A stretch of 64,000 nt of DNA, taken from the NCBI RefSeq assembly GCF_009905375.1, contig NW_027420646.1:36978-100977 (forward strand). The letters run 5' to 3'. A program made the translations under genes and the position numbers. The notes under the pieces were generated by a model. The model made no database searches. It was not told where the DNA came from and worked only from the letters and a program-made list of their open reading frames with translations. This document shows, piece by piece, positions 1 through 12,429 of the stretch. Positions within the stretch are counted from its first letter, which is position 1; each line of letters starts with the position of its first letter. The DNA comes from Apium graveolens. Taxonomy: Eukaryota > Streptophyta > Magnoliopsida > Apiales > Apiaceae.

Positions 1-418
1 TTTTGTACCTTAATTTCATCCCACAATGCTTCTTTCATATTAATTAAATCTTTTTTTCTCCAATCCTCACATATTATTGGAAAATTTCGTCTTGCATAAG
101 ATCCGACAAAATAAGACAGAGTCATAGACTCTCTACCAATCGGTTGTCCCAACTCATTCCAGTTCACCTAATAATATAATGAGTGATAAGTAGTAGAAAA
201 AGGCAGTATTGTGAAATTTATATAGCAATTTGCAATATCAGTGACTTTAACTATCAAACATAAATTTAGAATTTGTCATTTACCTTTTGTATAATCCCTT
301 TAGTCCTTGCTTTCTTGACCTTGAGCATGTTTACTATCTCACGCCTCGCACGTTTCTCTTTAACACCAATATCATTTGTGCCATCGGTGCCATTTGTACC
401 TTCAGATCCAGAAGCCAT
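1..418 (-). CDS. Transposase_24-type (Ptta/En/Spm, TNPA-like) protein, 5' part, two exons, truncated by window edge
   Basis: This is the second gene of CACTA element A, of the plant Ptta/En/Spm transposase-like family often thought to supply the DNA-binding partner of the main transposase. An ATG at 418 opens a 45-codon exon (284-418) rich in Gly, Thr, Lys and Arg, ending at an AAG/GTAAAT donor. The intron is 168-283 and ends in TTATTAG. The second exon (1-167) starts in phase with VNWNELGQPIG, matching the family's conserved N-terminal signature (N-E-x-GQPIG), followed by a segment with Tyr-Phe-Val-Gly and Asp-Trp-Arg as in relatives. No stop or frameshift is visible in the part seen, unlike the neighbouring transposase. 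The exon joins are my inference from splice consensus and phase. Confidence 0.75.
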
Positions 419-543
419 AATCCTAAACAAAAAGCATTTAATAGAATACTAAGAAAGCTGGACCAGTACCATAGAGTGATATAACAAAAAATTCAATATT
501 AATTTGACAGATTTTTTGAACTAGTGTAAATATTACCATATAT

Positions 544-3500
544 TTAAATAACACACAAAAGGTTATTTTGACAGAAAAATTTATAGTAAATTTTACACAC
601 ATTTCTTAGCTTTACTTTTCCGCTTGCGTTTTTTAATAGGCTTTGATCTTTGTGTCCATGCACATTAAGAAATTCTGGGTTCACATATTCTCCCTCGTCA
701 TGATCAGTCCTAGAATAATAACATTCATCATCATCATCGTTCATGGCTGTGGAAATATTGGCTCTAACAAAAGGATCATCCATGACATCGACTTCATCAT
801 CTACACCATCACTAACTTGATAGTTGTTACTGAGCTTGTTAGATAACACAACAAGTGACCACTTCTTATCAATTGGATTAGTAACATAGAAAACTTGTTG
901 GGCTTGTGATGCCATTATGAAAGAATCATCTTTATACCCCACCTTGGTAAGATCAACACGTATGAACCCTGACTCTTCAACATGTACACCACCGACATTG
1001 TTAACCCAATTGCAATCAAAAACTGGCACCCTAAAGCAAACATAATCTAACTCCCAAATATTCTTAATTCTTCCAAAATAAGTGGTATCAGCCAAAACTG
1101 GATCTGTGTCATTACTTGACTGATGTAGTGTCGTTGCTGTAATTGCAACTCCACTATTCTGCATTGTGCTTGTTGCATCATGTTCACTTGTGTAAAAGGT
1201 ATATCCATTTATGAGATAACATTTGTAAGAATACACAAATGAATCAGGACCTCTTGACAACCATTTAATCCTATCCGATATTGATTCACTATTTTTAAGT
1301 AACTCATTGGTGACATAATTCTTGAACCAATCAATGAATGTGCGATTGTGCTCAACTTGAATCCAATTAGCACCTCTCTCTGGATGTTCTAAGGTGATAG
1401 TCTTCTTATGCAGATCTACAAAGGGAACAACATCAACCGTGTTATGTAGAACACAAAGATGCACCCGATGCCATTGTGCACGATCGATCTCTACTTGTTG
1501 AACTCCGGTTACACCTTCACCATCAATTCTACCACTGTGGTGATTAACTGGCAAACCAATAACATCAACATTTGGGATAAATTCTGACCAAAACTCTATT
1601 GCTTCCTCTATTAGATAGCGTTCTGCTATGCAACCCTCTGGTCGAGACCTATTCATCACATATTCTTTCAAAATTTTCAAATATCGTTCTACTGGGTACT
1701 TCCATCTCATACGCGCAGGACCACACATCCTAGTCTCATAAATCAGGTGAATAGTTAAGTGAACCATGATATCAAAGAAAGATGGTGGGAAATACATCTC
1801 AACCACACAAAGTGTCTCTACAGTTTGTCGTTGTAGATACGATAACCTTCTTGGATCAATGACCTTGCTACTCATTGACTTAAAGAACCAACACAACTTT
1901 GTGATTGTTACCTTAACCTTTTCCGGCAAGATGGGTCGTAAGGCAATTGGTAACAAATTCTCCATGATGATATGACAATCATGGGATTTTAATCCCTTTA
2001 ATTTTAGTTCATTTAAATCCACAAGATTTTTTATGTTTGATGAGTATCCCTCAGGTACCTTCACAGAATGTAGTGTTTGTAATAAGATTTTTTTCTCATT
2101 CCTCGACAGAGTATGAGCTGCAGGGGGCAAATAAGGTTTTTTGCCTTCAACTTCTACGGGGGCTAGTTCGCTTCTTATTCCCATGTCCATCATGTCCATT
2201 CTTGCACTCAAACCATCTTTTGTTTTACCCGGGACACCCAACAAAGTACCAATTAGGGTGTCAAACACATTTTTTTGTACATGCATAAGATCAATAAAAT
2301 GTCTAACATAAAGGTCCTTCTAATAAGGCAATTCAAAGAAAATTGAACGCTTCTTCCAACCCTTAGAAGGAACATCTTTTGCGAATTTCTTTCCAAACTC
2401 TATGTTTATATTTTCAACCTCTTTAAACACTTCAAGGCCCGACCGTATACGAGGAGGACCTCATTTTTCAACTTCACCATTGAATGCCATTGCCATATTT
2501 CTATATCTATTATTAGAGTCTAACCACCGCCTATGCCCCATATAAACACACTTCTTACAATTCTTTAATCGGACATTATCCGTCTCATCACCACATAAAG
2601 GACATGCATCATAACCTTTCACACTATATCCAGATAGATTACTATAAGCGGGAAAATCACTTATAGTTCCAAACAACATGGCCTTTAACCTAAAATGATC
2701 ATTTCTATAACGATCTTCTACTTTAATACCCTCTTCCCATAGTAGCTTTAAATCCTCAATCAAAGGTGCCAAATATACATCAATGTCATTACCAGGTTGT
2801 ATAGGACCAGATATTAAGGTAGACATCATCATATATTTACGCTTCATACAGAGCCACGGCGCCAAGTTATAAATAATTAGAATGACAGGCCAAGTACTAT
2901 GAGAACTACTTTGGAGACGGTGAGGATTCATTCCATCGGTTGAAAGTGATAAGCGAAGATTTCTTGGTTCCTTCCCAAAGTCCTGATGTACATCATCAAA
3001 TGTCTTCCACTAAGGTGAATCAGCAATGTGTCTCAACATTCCATCTTTAATTCTCCCGTTGTGATGCCATGTTAAATGTTTTGAATCTTCAGGACTAGCA
3101 TACAACCGCATCAGTCTGGGTATTATTGGGAAGTACCACATGACCTTGGACGGGGAATTTCCATCCTTAAATCGTTTTAAATGACATTTTGGACATTCAT
3201 CCAACATTTCATACTCTTTTCGGTAAAGAATACAATCATTTGGGCATGCATGAATTCGGTTGTGTACTAATCCAATGGATTTGAGCATTTGTTTAGCTTC
3301 ATAAGCTCTACGAGGGAGAACATTACCATCCGGAAAAAGTTCACTAACAGCTGTGAGCATCTCCGTGAAGAACGCATCAAAAATTTGATGACCAACTTTT
3401 AGGTTATATGGAGTCAACACAGCCGATAATCTAGAAGCCTTAGTGCACCCAGTCCATAAAGGTAAAGAAGCATCATTCTTTAACTCCTCATGCATATCAG

Positions 3501-3879
3501 GATGATCAAGTAATTCATCATTAATGATGTTAGGGATATCCTTTTCAACACTAGAACTACCACCCTCAGCATCTTCCATAAAATTAGTATCAACTGTATC
3601 TACAAATTGATAATCAAAGTTAAAGTTACCAGAGTTATTTTCTCCTCTCTCTTCCCCATGATATGTCCAGCAAGTATAGGTTTTCTCAAAACCATGAAAC
3701 ATCAGGTGGTCATGCAACTAGTTTGGACCATTAACTTCAATAATATTCAAACATTTCGTACATGGGCATAAGATGAAATTAATATTCTTGGAATTTTCTG
3801 CCGCAAGCTTACAAAACTGTTTGACACCAGCTTTGTATTCTTCCGATATCCAATGTGCTTTTATCCATTTACGATCCAT
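544..3879 (-). pseudogene. CACTA TNP2-type transposase, four in-frame stops
   Basis: This was the main transposase of element A, which would bind the element ends and catalyse cut-and-paste. One reading frame runs from an ATG at 3879 to a TAA at 544-546 (about 1,111 codons, near normal for the family), interrupted by TAG at 3718-3720, TAG at 3010-3012, TGA at 2461-2463 and TAG at 2320-2322. No frameshift is needed. Domains in order: Transpos_assoc at codons 1-75 (starts MDRKWI), Transposase_21/TNP2 at about 130-560, DUF4218 at about 620-780 and DUF4216 at about 870-1010. Likely catalytic Asp residues lie in LSTDGMNPH (codon 315) and FIDLMHVQKN (codon 530). The Cys/His-rich stretch around codons 445-465 is kept (CPLCGDE, then two more Cys). 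The tail beyond DUF4216 is acidic, then Lys-rich. It cannot give a full-length product without readthrough. Confidence 0.93.
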
Positions 3880-5493
3880 AATAACACTAATAAATATACA
3901 ACCTGAAGTTTTATGTTATACAATTTAGTATCAAATTAATTATATAAAAGGCAAAGAAAAAATTGATACTAAGTACATGCATACATATATTTCATGAAAT
4001 AAATAAACAAATTCTGACCAATTAACGCTGATATAGCCGGTATACCCATTTTTACATATATCTCAAGATTAAACAAAATTTCAATATAATTTTAATTTAG
4101 TATTTTCAGTTCAATTATAACTATTCTGGAATCTTGATTATGTCCAAATGCATGATCTTATCAACCAACACAAGCAGAGAGCATAAATATTATTCAATAA
4201 ACTTTTATTTGCTGGAAATTGTACAATTGTCAAATGGATTGAAAATTACAGCTTCTGAACATGTCAAAAACTATAAAAGCCAACAAGGTCATTATAATTC
4301 CAGATTTTGCACATGGCCCTTGTGTTCAAAGCCTAAAGGGACCATCCGTCCCTAAAATAGGATGATACGAAATCCTAAAAAACTGGTTTTATGTTTTAGA
4401 GGTTTTTCTTTATATTAATTACTGAGAGTGACAAAAGACCTAATTCTTGAAAGTTCATATACCACATAATGAGTAAATCAATTATTATTGACAAATAGAA
4501 ATCTGGAAAAATATTTATTTGTGTGTGCATCGAATCTTGACAAAAAAAGTAATACAATACAGGTTATGAGGTATTGAAAGAGAATCAGTAACTGTAAGGT
4601 TTACATAGCTAGGTTAGCAACTTGACGAGATTCATTTATATATGGAGTAGTAGTTGTCAATTTTTTCTCTACTTCCAACAAAATTATAAACACTTGTGTT
4701 AATGACACATGATATCTACTTGTGAACCAACTAGCCAGACCATTCATTTGAAGCTTGCTTAATTTTACCTTTCTATTTTTGTGTAACAATAATGGTCTAA
4801 CAACTGTGAAGCCGGCCAGATACACTAATTAACATATATCTAGAAATATAATAAAGGAAGGAATGAAAATTATAAGACTTCACTCAAGAAATAGTACAAA
4901 TGTTTTTCAGTTCCTTCTTAATTCATTCACCCAAAAAACAACACAAGTCTAGAGAACATACCTAATTCTACTTTTAGTTGAGAGAACAGTTTAAGGATCA
5001 ATATCCTATTCTCTTGTAACATAAAATCTGAATTCTTGGTCCAAATACCTGAATTGGCTTCTGACGGAAAATAAAATTACAAAAATTACAAAAAGTTGTT
5101 TAGACATTGGATGCCCCTGCATTGCAACTTCCAAAAATTTATTGTGTAAAAAATATAGAGATAATATTTATCAAATATAAAGATCCAGTTTAGTAACTTA
5201 ACAAATAAATAAAAGATTTTATGAAGTACTTTATGGACAATCTTTATAGAATGTGCAGTCATTAAAAAGATGTTCTTTTGCACTCTGATATGCATGATCA
5301 CTGTCTTGGATTTTTTGGGTGATACTAGCCTCGTGAAGTTACGTGTCTCTTTTTGCTCATATGGTAATATAGTATTTTAGCCTATATTTAATTCCATTTG
5401 AAGGATATAGCATATTATTTCAAAGTAACTCGGAATTGAAAACATATTCAGTTGCTACCTTTGGGGCTTATTTGTGACTACCTATTAGAATTA
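3880..5493. other. Interior 5' region of CACTA A, no gene seen
   Basis: This A+T-rich sequence lies between the transposase start codon and the 400-bp tandem duplication. It should contain the promoter and any 5' leader of the leftward genes, but I could not pick out a convincing TATA box or exon. The ORFs here are short and resemble no known protein. Confidence 0.5.
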
Positions 5494-6310
5494 ATCTCAC
5501 AGACATTACACTAATTACTCACACACATTATGAGTAATTAAGAAGAACTGTTGCTTAAAATATAGCATATTTGTGTTATATATATATTAAATACAGTACT
5601 TGATTAAATTCACAATTCGTTGCACATTTTAATTCTATGGCTACTAGTACAGAGAACACTTGCCATTAAGACTCAAGAATGCAGAACAGGGTGTTTTTTT
5701 TGCATAATTAGGTTCAACATACAAGGGGCTTGCTTTATGCATAGCACTTAGCTACATGATCACTCGGTGGACATATATAGCTAGGTAGACCAGCTGCTAC
5801 ATAAACCTTAAACTAACAACGTTAAAAATTGTCAGAACAAACTAGCTAGGCTTGTTATAGTACAAAATTACCCTACTTTATTAAATCATACTGATCTCAC
5901 ACACATTACAGTAATTACTCACACACATTATGAGTATTCAAGAAGAACTGGTGCTTAAAATACAACATATCTATGTTATATTTATTCAATATAGTACTTA
6001 ATTAAATTCACAATTCCTTGCACATTTTAATTCTATGGATACTAATACAGAGAACACTCGCCATTACGACTCAAGAATGCAAAACAGAGTGTGTTTTTTT
6101 GCATAATTAGGTTTAACATACAAGCTACATTGGCTTGCTTTGTGCAAAGGCACTTAGCTACATTAGCTACATGATCACTTCGTGGACATATATAGCTACG
6201 TAGACCAGCTGCTACATAAACCTTAAATTAACAATATTAAAACTTGTCAGAACAACCTAGCTAGGCTTGTTATAGTATAAAATTACCCTACTTTATTAAA
6301 TCATATTGAT
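5494..6310. repeat. 400-bp tandem duplication inside CACTA A
   Basis: Two units in direct order, about 5494-5893 and 5894-6310. Each starts with ATCTCACA followed by an ACACATTATGAGTA block and ends with TTTATTAAATCATA. They differ by scattered substitutions and small indels, so the duplication is not recent. No coding potential is seen. It lies between the terminal region and the transposase, where CACTA elements often carry repeats. Confidence 0.85.
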
Positions 6311-6599
6311 CAAAGTCTGTTTTATCACACACTCATGCATTATGTACATATATTAGAGAAGGGCCTGCCTCAAGTACAAATCAAATTAAAGAATAATTTT
6401 ACTACAATTATCATGAAATACATGTGTCAAATTAGAACCATTCTAAATACCACGATTAATAAAATATTTAACATAAACTAGAACATATGATTTGTAAAAA
6501 TATACAAGTAAAAACATTTAACCTTAAAATTACCTATGCCACACTCAACCATAAACAAACATGAAATACAATTACTAGCAAGGCTCTGTTAAATTTTGT

Positions 6600-6828
6600 G
6601 TACCTTAAAATTTTGAGAAAACGCTGTTAAAGTAAATTCTTACATAGCGCATCCTTCCCATATGTAATCTTAGTTATTTTTAATTTAATTTCTTTTTATT
6701 TAATTATGCTGTATATTAACTTGTATAGCATTATTTATATTAAGCGCTATAATAGTAATATACTTATAAAACACTTCATATAAAGCGCTACGCAAGTGCT
6801 GTCTCCTAAGGTAAGATTTGTAGTAGTG
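6600..6828. repeat. Subterminal repeats and terminal inverted repeat of CACTA A (right end)
   Basis: The outermost bases, read inward, are CACTACTACAAATCTTACC. The first 15 match the left terminus at 63332 exactly. Just inside are copies of AAGCGCTA(T/C) at about 6740 and 6782 and a related TAGCGCAT at about 6645. In CACTA elements such motifs are the binding sites of the TNPA-like protein; that role here is inferred. Confidence 0.75.
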
Positions 6829-8878
6829 TAGCCCAAATATTTCTTATGAAGATAATAACATACAGAAGACTCTGGGATATGGCAACATCAAACTTGGGAA
6901 TGCTGTCATTGAAAATGCAATTCTAATTGTATAACTCATGAATAATCTGATAAATGTTAGTCAAATCTGTGAGAGAGTTCACCATGTTGATTTTTATGTT
7001 GAACACTATGGAATTATCAGCAAATTAAATACAATGTTATAATGGTGAGTTATAGATATGGTAATTTATAAAAAGTCAAGCTCTCCACAAATACTAATGG
7101 TTCTGAAATCTATCTACTAATTAGTAGAGCATTTGTGGAGGAAAGCTAGAATTGGAATACAAGACTTTCTCACTTAAACATCAACAACATTAATGAACTT
7201 ATGAAGAAATATCTTGTAAGAGAATTGCACCGGATTTCCCAGAATGGAGTTTACTCCTGATGGCCTATTTGACTCATGCCAAAAGGCCAAATAAAGAAAA
7301 TCTTCATTCAAGAGTAAGACTAAATCCTCAATTCTTGAACCGTTTCAGTTATGACATATTGATATTTTTGGTCAAGTAAATGTGATGTCTATAGCAAAGA
7401 AGGGATATGCACTTTCCATTGTTGATGAGTATAGTAGATACACCTGAGTGTATTTTTTACATGCAAAGGATGAGACCCCATCTATCCTTCTTTAACATAT
7501 GAGACAACTGGAAAACAGATCAAAGCATTTTGAAAATGATTAGAAGTGACAATGGAACTGAATTTAAGAATATCACTATGGAAAGTTTTATAAGGACAAA
7601 GGCAATGAGAATTTTTTTGGCCTATACTGCTCACATGGAAGTTAAAAGTGTTCTAAACGGATGTGAATACTACTGTAGTTCTTAATGGTGAACTTGAAGA
7701 TGAAGTATATGATTAACAACCTCGTGGGTTCATTGGTACAAAATATTCAAATCATGTTACAGGATTGGTTAAAGCACTTTCTGGACTAAAGTAAGCTCCA
7801 AGAGTTTGGTGTGAAACATTAGCTCAGTTTTTCCCGAGAGTGGATTCAAAAGAGGAAACATTGATAAAAATTTATTTAATAAGTATCATGGTAAAAAATT
7901 ATTATTAGTTCAGATATTTATTGATGATATTATTTTTGGCTCCACTATTGATAAACTCTGTGAGAGATTTGCCAAACTTATGGAGTTCAAGTAACAGATG
8001 AGTATGATGGGAGAAATGAGCTACTTATGGGATTACAAGTGAAGCAGACTAAAGAAGGGATCTTCATTAATTATGCTAAATATACTAGAAATTTGTTTAA
8101 AAGGTTTGGAATACAAAATAGCTCAACTACTACAACTCTTCTGACCACTTCAATCAAGTTAGATTTAAATATTAATTCATTAAAAAGATTTGACTAATTA
8201 TTGAGGTATGATTGGGTAACTTCTATATTTGACTGATAGTACACTGAATATCATTTATGCTATCTATTTATTTGCAAGGTTACAAGCTGATGCAATGGAA
8301 CCACACCTAATATATGTGAAAACAATATTCAAATATCTCAAAAAAACCACGAATCTTGTTGTGTGGTACACTAAAGAATTAGATTTTAAACTAGTAGGAT
8401 ACTCAAATGCTGATTTTTCAGGATAATACAAATTAGACTAAAAATCCACAATTGGAAACTTCCAATTTTTTGGAGGTAGATTGGTTTCTTGGTTTAGAAA
8501 GAAATAAAAGTCAATTTTCACTTCAACTGTAGAAGCTCAAAACATTATTATCGAAAGCTGTTGTGCTCAGATTCTTTGGATGAAGAATCAATTGTTGATT
8601 ATGGGTTAGACTATTCCAAGATTCTTATATGTTATTATAACTAAAGTGCTATGACAATGACAGAAAATCGAGTTCAATATTACTTGACAAAGCAAATCAG
8701 TATTAGGTACAATTTCATATGAAAACATGTGTTGAAAGGTATGATGGAATTGTACTTTATGCCTACAGATCAACAACTAGATGATATCTTCACCAAGCCT
8801 CTTTGTGAAGCCACGTTTATAAGACTGGTGAATGAATTTGGAGTGATTTCACGGGCCTTCTCAAATAATGATGAGTAG
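6829..8878 (+). pseudogene. Copia pol pseudogene, 3' half (end of protease to RNase H), interrupted by CACTA A
   Basis: Reading starts at the CACTA junction with SYEDNN and a Gly-Tyr-Gly-Asn segment, the part of Copia pol just after the protease site. It continues through the GAG-pre-integrase region, the integrase start (VDEYSRYT near 7420), reverse transcriptase (LNGELEDEVYD near 7685; FIDDIIFGS near 7920, a FIDDI form of the YVDD box) and RNase H, ending with a TDQQLDDIFTKPL-type tail and stop near 8876. Stops and frameshifts are frequent, and the piece between integrase and reverse transcriptase is much shortened. The gag-protease half that should precede it is not adjacent; a matching half lies at 61395-63331. 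Confidence 0.88.
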
Positions 8879-9789
8879 CTATTTTATTTACTAAGGCACA
8901 ACAGAATCAGAGTTTTGTATCTACTGTGCATTGATAAGCACTGATAAATATTTACTTTTGTTTTATGTTAAACACTAATACCATTGACAGCATACTGTTA
9001 TCAAGTTGAGTCTACGATAACATTAAATTTTGTTTAATTGACCTATGTTATATTCAGTCTGCATAAACTCTGATATTATTAAATACTGAAACGAATCGAG
9101 GTTTTGGCCAAACTGTCAAACTCTGATAGATGTTTGAACATTTTGAAAATATGTTCATTCCATATTTCTTTTAACTTTCGTGTGTAGCATTGTCTGAGTT
9201 AGTAGGCAGCGCCTACCAAACAAAGCTTTCTTGAAGAGTTTGTTATGAAATACAAGTAATTTGCAATGATTATATATGGTTGATTAGTGGCACGTAAAAA
9301 AATAAACGGTTTAGTAATATGGATATTACCTTTTATAACCGTGCACATATTTACAACTTCCTTTTTATCTGTTCCATTTTTGTGCTGTTTCACAGAATAA
9401 ATGCCACGTGTCCCTCCCATGTGAATTTTTTTCGGTAAAAGACTGTAAAGTTATAAAAAAATAAATTTTTATTTTTAAATTATTCACTTTACCAATTTAT
9501 CACTCTCTCTTCTCTTTTATTCTCTCTCATTTTCTTTTTAAATTCAATCATTTCTCAAGTTTTTATAGACTAAATACTGAAGGCTAACCAAAAAACAACC
9601 AACCCATTCATATATAATGGGACAGTATATAGGACATTTACCATTTAACCACAAGTTTATAACTAGTATCAGGATTACAATAAGATCGTTTGCACAAAAA
9701 CTCACATAGATGTTGAGTTCTCAAACCAACTCGTCCGCAAGAAGTCCCTTGCGGAAAAAAATTAACACAACGAAAAACAATTTCATCAT
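8879..9789. other. Sequence downstream of the Copia pol remnant, no gene identified
   Basis: This could hold the Copia 3' untranslated region and 3' LTR, but I saw no purine tract followed by TG, and no copy elsewhere in the window to define an LTR. A pyrimidine-rich run at about 9498-9550 (CTCTCTCTTCTCTTT type), preceded by an A/T-rich stretch, looks like a plant 5' leader. No ORF here resembles a known protein. Confidence 0.35.
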
Positions 9790-10844
9790 TAACCACGTGA
9801 GGATTTTAGGTACCTGAAGAGGTAGGCAATATTAGAGCAGATGCATATGGGTGCTTCTCTTCAAGTAAAAGTCTAGTTTGAGGGCTATTAGTTGCAACTC
9901 CATAAGATACAAAAACCATAACGACCACTGAATACTGACCATCAGAAATTTTCCTCAAACACTGTTCATAGTATCTTTTTTAGAAGATTCATCTAGCCTG
10001 AGACTAGGAGGACATGACGTCTCTTCAAATAAAGTTTCAAGTAACTTTAAAGGACCTCGAAGATCATTAAAAGTTGTTAGTGTGGTTAGGATGCACTTTT
10101 GTTGCAAGACCTTTTCTATTTTCAGATTTGTTTCCTTGACGTTCAGGGGAATGTATTCTCTAAGGGTACATGCCAGTAGAATGAGAAGACGTATATAAGA
10201 ATCACAAAAGGAAGGGATGCTTACAATTGTAGCCACAATATTCTTTAGAGCTCTTGAAAAAGAAAATCTACTAGGTGAATACCCTTCAGTATATGAAATG
10301 GCACTGAAAAACTTTATCAATTATCGTGATATCCAAAATATAAGGATATGTAACAGATTCAGGGTCTGAAAGATCCATAATGCTGCTGACATTGCATCTA
10401 GGCAAAAAATTATTCCAAAATAGAAAGAAATTGAACCGTTTAACTCATACGCAGGGGGTGAAAAAGATTGTTCATTAGCATGTTTACAATGTTTGCGAAG
10501 TAAATGTATAGTCATGTACTCACCACTAACCATTGCTCAACTTGACGAACAACAATATCAACCTTTCTAAACAAGCCCAGGTCTTTACTAGTCAGCTCTT
10601 TAATAGAAGCAATTTGTGAATTAGAGCGAAAGTGTTGTTCACAGAGGTGAGTGATAAAATAAATATCCGAAAGCACTCTATCTTCAATACCACCATCGGA
10701 ACAATTAGCGAACCCATTGAAATGACAATAAATATACACCTTACCAATACTTATGGGAGAAATAAAAAAGGAGTATTTTTGTAATGGGAAAATACTAAAC
10801 ACATGGTGTACAATATAGTATGATATAACAAAATGATACTCCAC
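9790..10844 (-). pseudogene. Possible gene fragment, product not recognised
   Basis: Three leftward open stretches (10512-10844, 10321-10533 and 9955-10320), plus a further open frame to about 9815 ending beside a GT, have more complex amino-acid composition than the surrounding noise. The 9955-10320 stretch (121 codons) reads like a helical soluble protein with alternating Leu/Ile and charged residues (SYIRLLILLACTLREYIPLN). I cannot assign a family. It may be a captured host exon cluster or an unknown TE ORF. Chance ORFs remain possible in A+T-rich DNA. Confidence 0.3.
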
Positions 10845-12429
10845 TTAAAAATAGCCTAGCCATGCCATCACGATGGTGACCAATAGCCTAGATAAATATC
10901 ACCGCGAGGATAAATTGTTATCACCATCGGCTTGATAGTTGTGTATAGTTGGACCACGGTGACAAATTTTTGGCGATTAATATATATGGATTTTGTTAGA
11001 TTAGATACGATTTTTGTTAAGATAGATGTCCATCATAAATTTTAAAAGATATGTTAGAATAAAAATAAAATAAAATACAAGAGTTGTACGTTTCTTTTAA
11101 TGAAATAGAAAATTGATGGAATCATATAATGATTATAATACTTTAACTCTCTATTATTTTTGAACAATACAATATTTGATGTCACCATATTTTCATGTCA
11201 CCCCTACCCATTTTAGTTGTACTTTTTATCGTATTTTCGTTTATTGTATTTTGATTCCAGGCCTGAATTCCTACTTTATGTAGAATTATATGTTAATTTT
11301 CAAAGAATAATAAAATTGTTTAAATATATTATAATTACAATACTTCTACTTCCGGTATAATTCCAATTTCTATTTTATTGAAATAATATATATGTTCATA
11401 TTGCATAATAATTACAATATTTTTATATTTAGTAGAAGTTTGTATTATCTAACCATATAATATCTGATTTCACTATGTTTTAATTACACCTTATTATAAA
11501 TATATTACGCTCATTGTTTTATTAAAAATAAATTTAATAAATTTTCTCAACATGTATTTGGAACGCGTGATCGTGGGGGTGCCATAATATTATGATGGTG
11601 TGGGTGTCGTGTTCATTCACAAACCGACTATCTCCTCTTGATGCAATAATTGAATAATCATTCAAATATCCGGCACAACTTATGGATATATAATTATTTA
11701 ATTAAAAATAAAAATTGACATTTGAAAGGTCTAACTAGGAAGTACCAGACTTTGAATATTAATTGAGAAATGTTACATAAAAGTAATCTTTTTTTCGCCT
11801 TCATCATTTTTCGTATAACAACAAGCTTGCTCCACTGTGGTTGGATATTAATTATTTGATTCGATTCCGCTCATAGCAATGTTAATTAGTAACTATTTTC
11901 TTCACTTATGACTGATAAATCAGTGATTTGTATAGACGTGAACAATTATTTCAACTTAACTTTATTTAGTACATTAGAAGACTACATAGTTTAAGTTTAT
12001 AATAGGGATGCCCTCTATACCCTAATATTTTATATCAAAACTTTACTAACTTGAATTAGAGATGCACACAAAATTTATCATTATTTGGGCCATAAAAGCC
12101 TAATTTTCCAAAACGATCTGGCCAGGCTTGTATAAAAGTGGGACCGGACCTTACTTCCTTTAAAATATAAGGTCCTTTTACGCAGGGGAACAAGGCCGAG
12201 GTTTTATCCAATTTTTTAATTTTTATATTAATTTTTATATAAGGTCCTTTTTGTGTCTCCATCTATGAATAGTTTAGCTTGGAATGAAATATATTTTCAA
12301 CCACGAAAAGAGTAGTTTAGACACCAAAATAAAAAATATTTTTTAATATTTCATTCAACTATTTTATATTATTAACCTAAATCTTTAAAAATTGCATCAA
12401 CTAGACAAATAAACCAAATAAATCTTCTC
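10845..12429. other. Unassigned A+T-rich sequence with a small inverted-motif cluster
   Basis: Bases 10862-10975 contain several copies of TCACCATCG or its complement (CGATGGTGA, TCACCGCG, CCACGGTGACA), like the subterminal region of a DNA transposon, but no terminus was recognised. The rest (to 12429) is simple A/T-rich DNA. A duplicated TAAGGTCCTTTT occurs near 12168 and 12240. No gene seen. Confidence 0.35.

Larger units (their letters stand above)
1..6828 (-). mobile_element. CACTA (En/Spm) element A, right-hand part
   Basis: The block ends at 6828 in TAGTAGTG, the complement of a CACTA terminus, and is followed by TAG (6829-6831), the expected 3-bp target duplication. Inside lie the two genes normal for autonomous plant CACTA elements, both transcribed leftward: a TNP2-type transposase and a Transposase_24-type gene cut by the window edge. 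The last ~200 bases carry a subterminal motif built on AGCGCTA. The left end is outside the window. The host sequence at the right is a Copia pol gene, so the element is nested in it. The same family begins again at 63332. Confidence 0.88.

Noticed and set aside
287..484. 65-codon rightward ORF near the left edge
   Set aside because: Shadow of the leftward Transposase_24-type exon 1.
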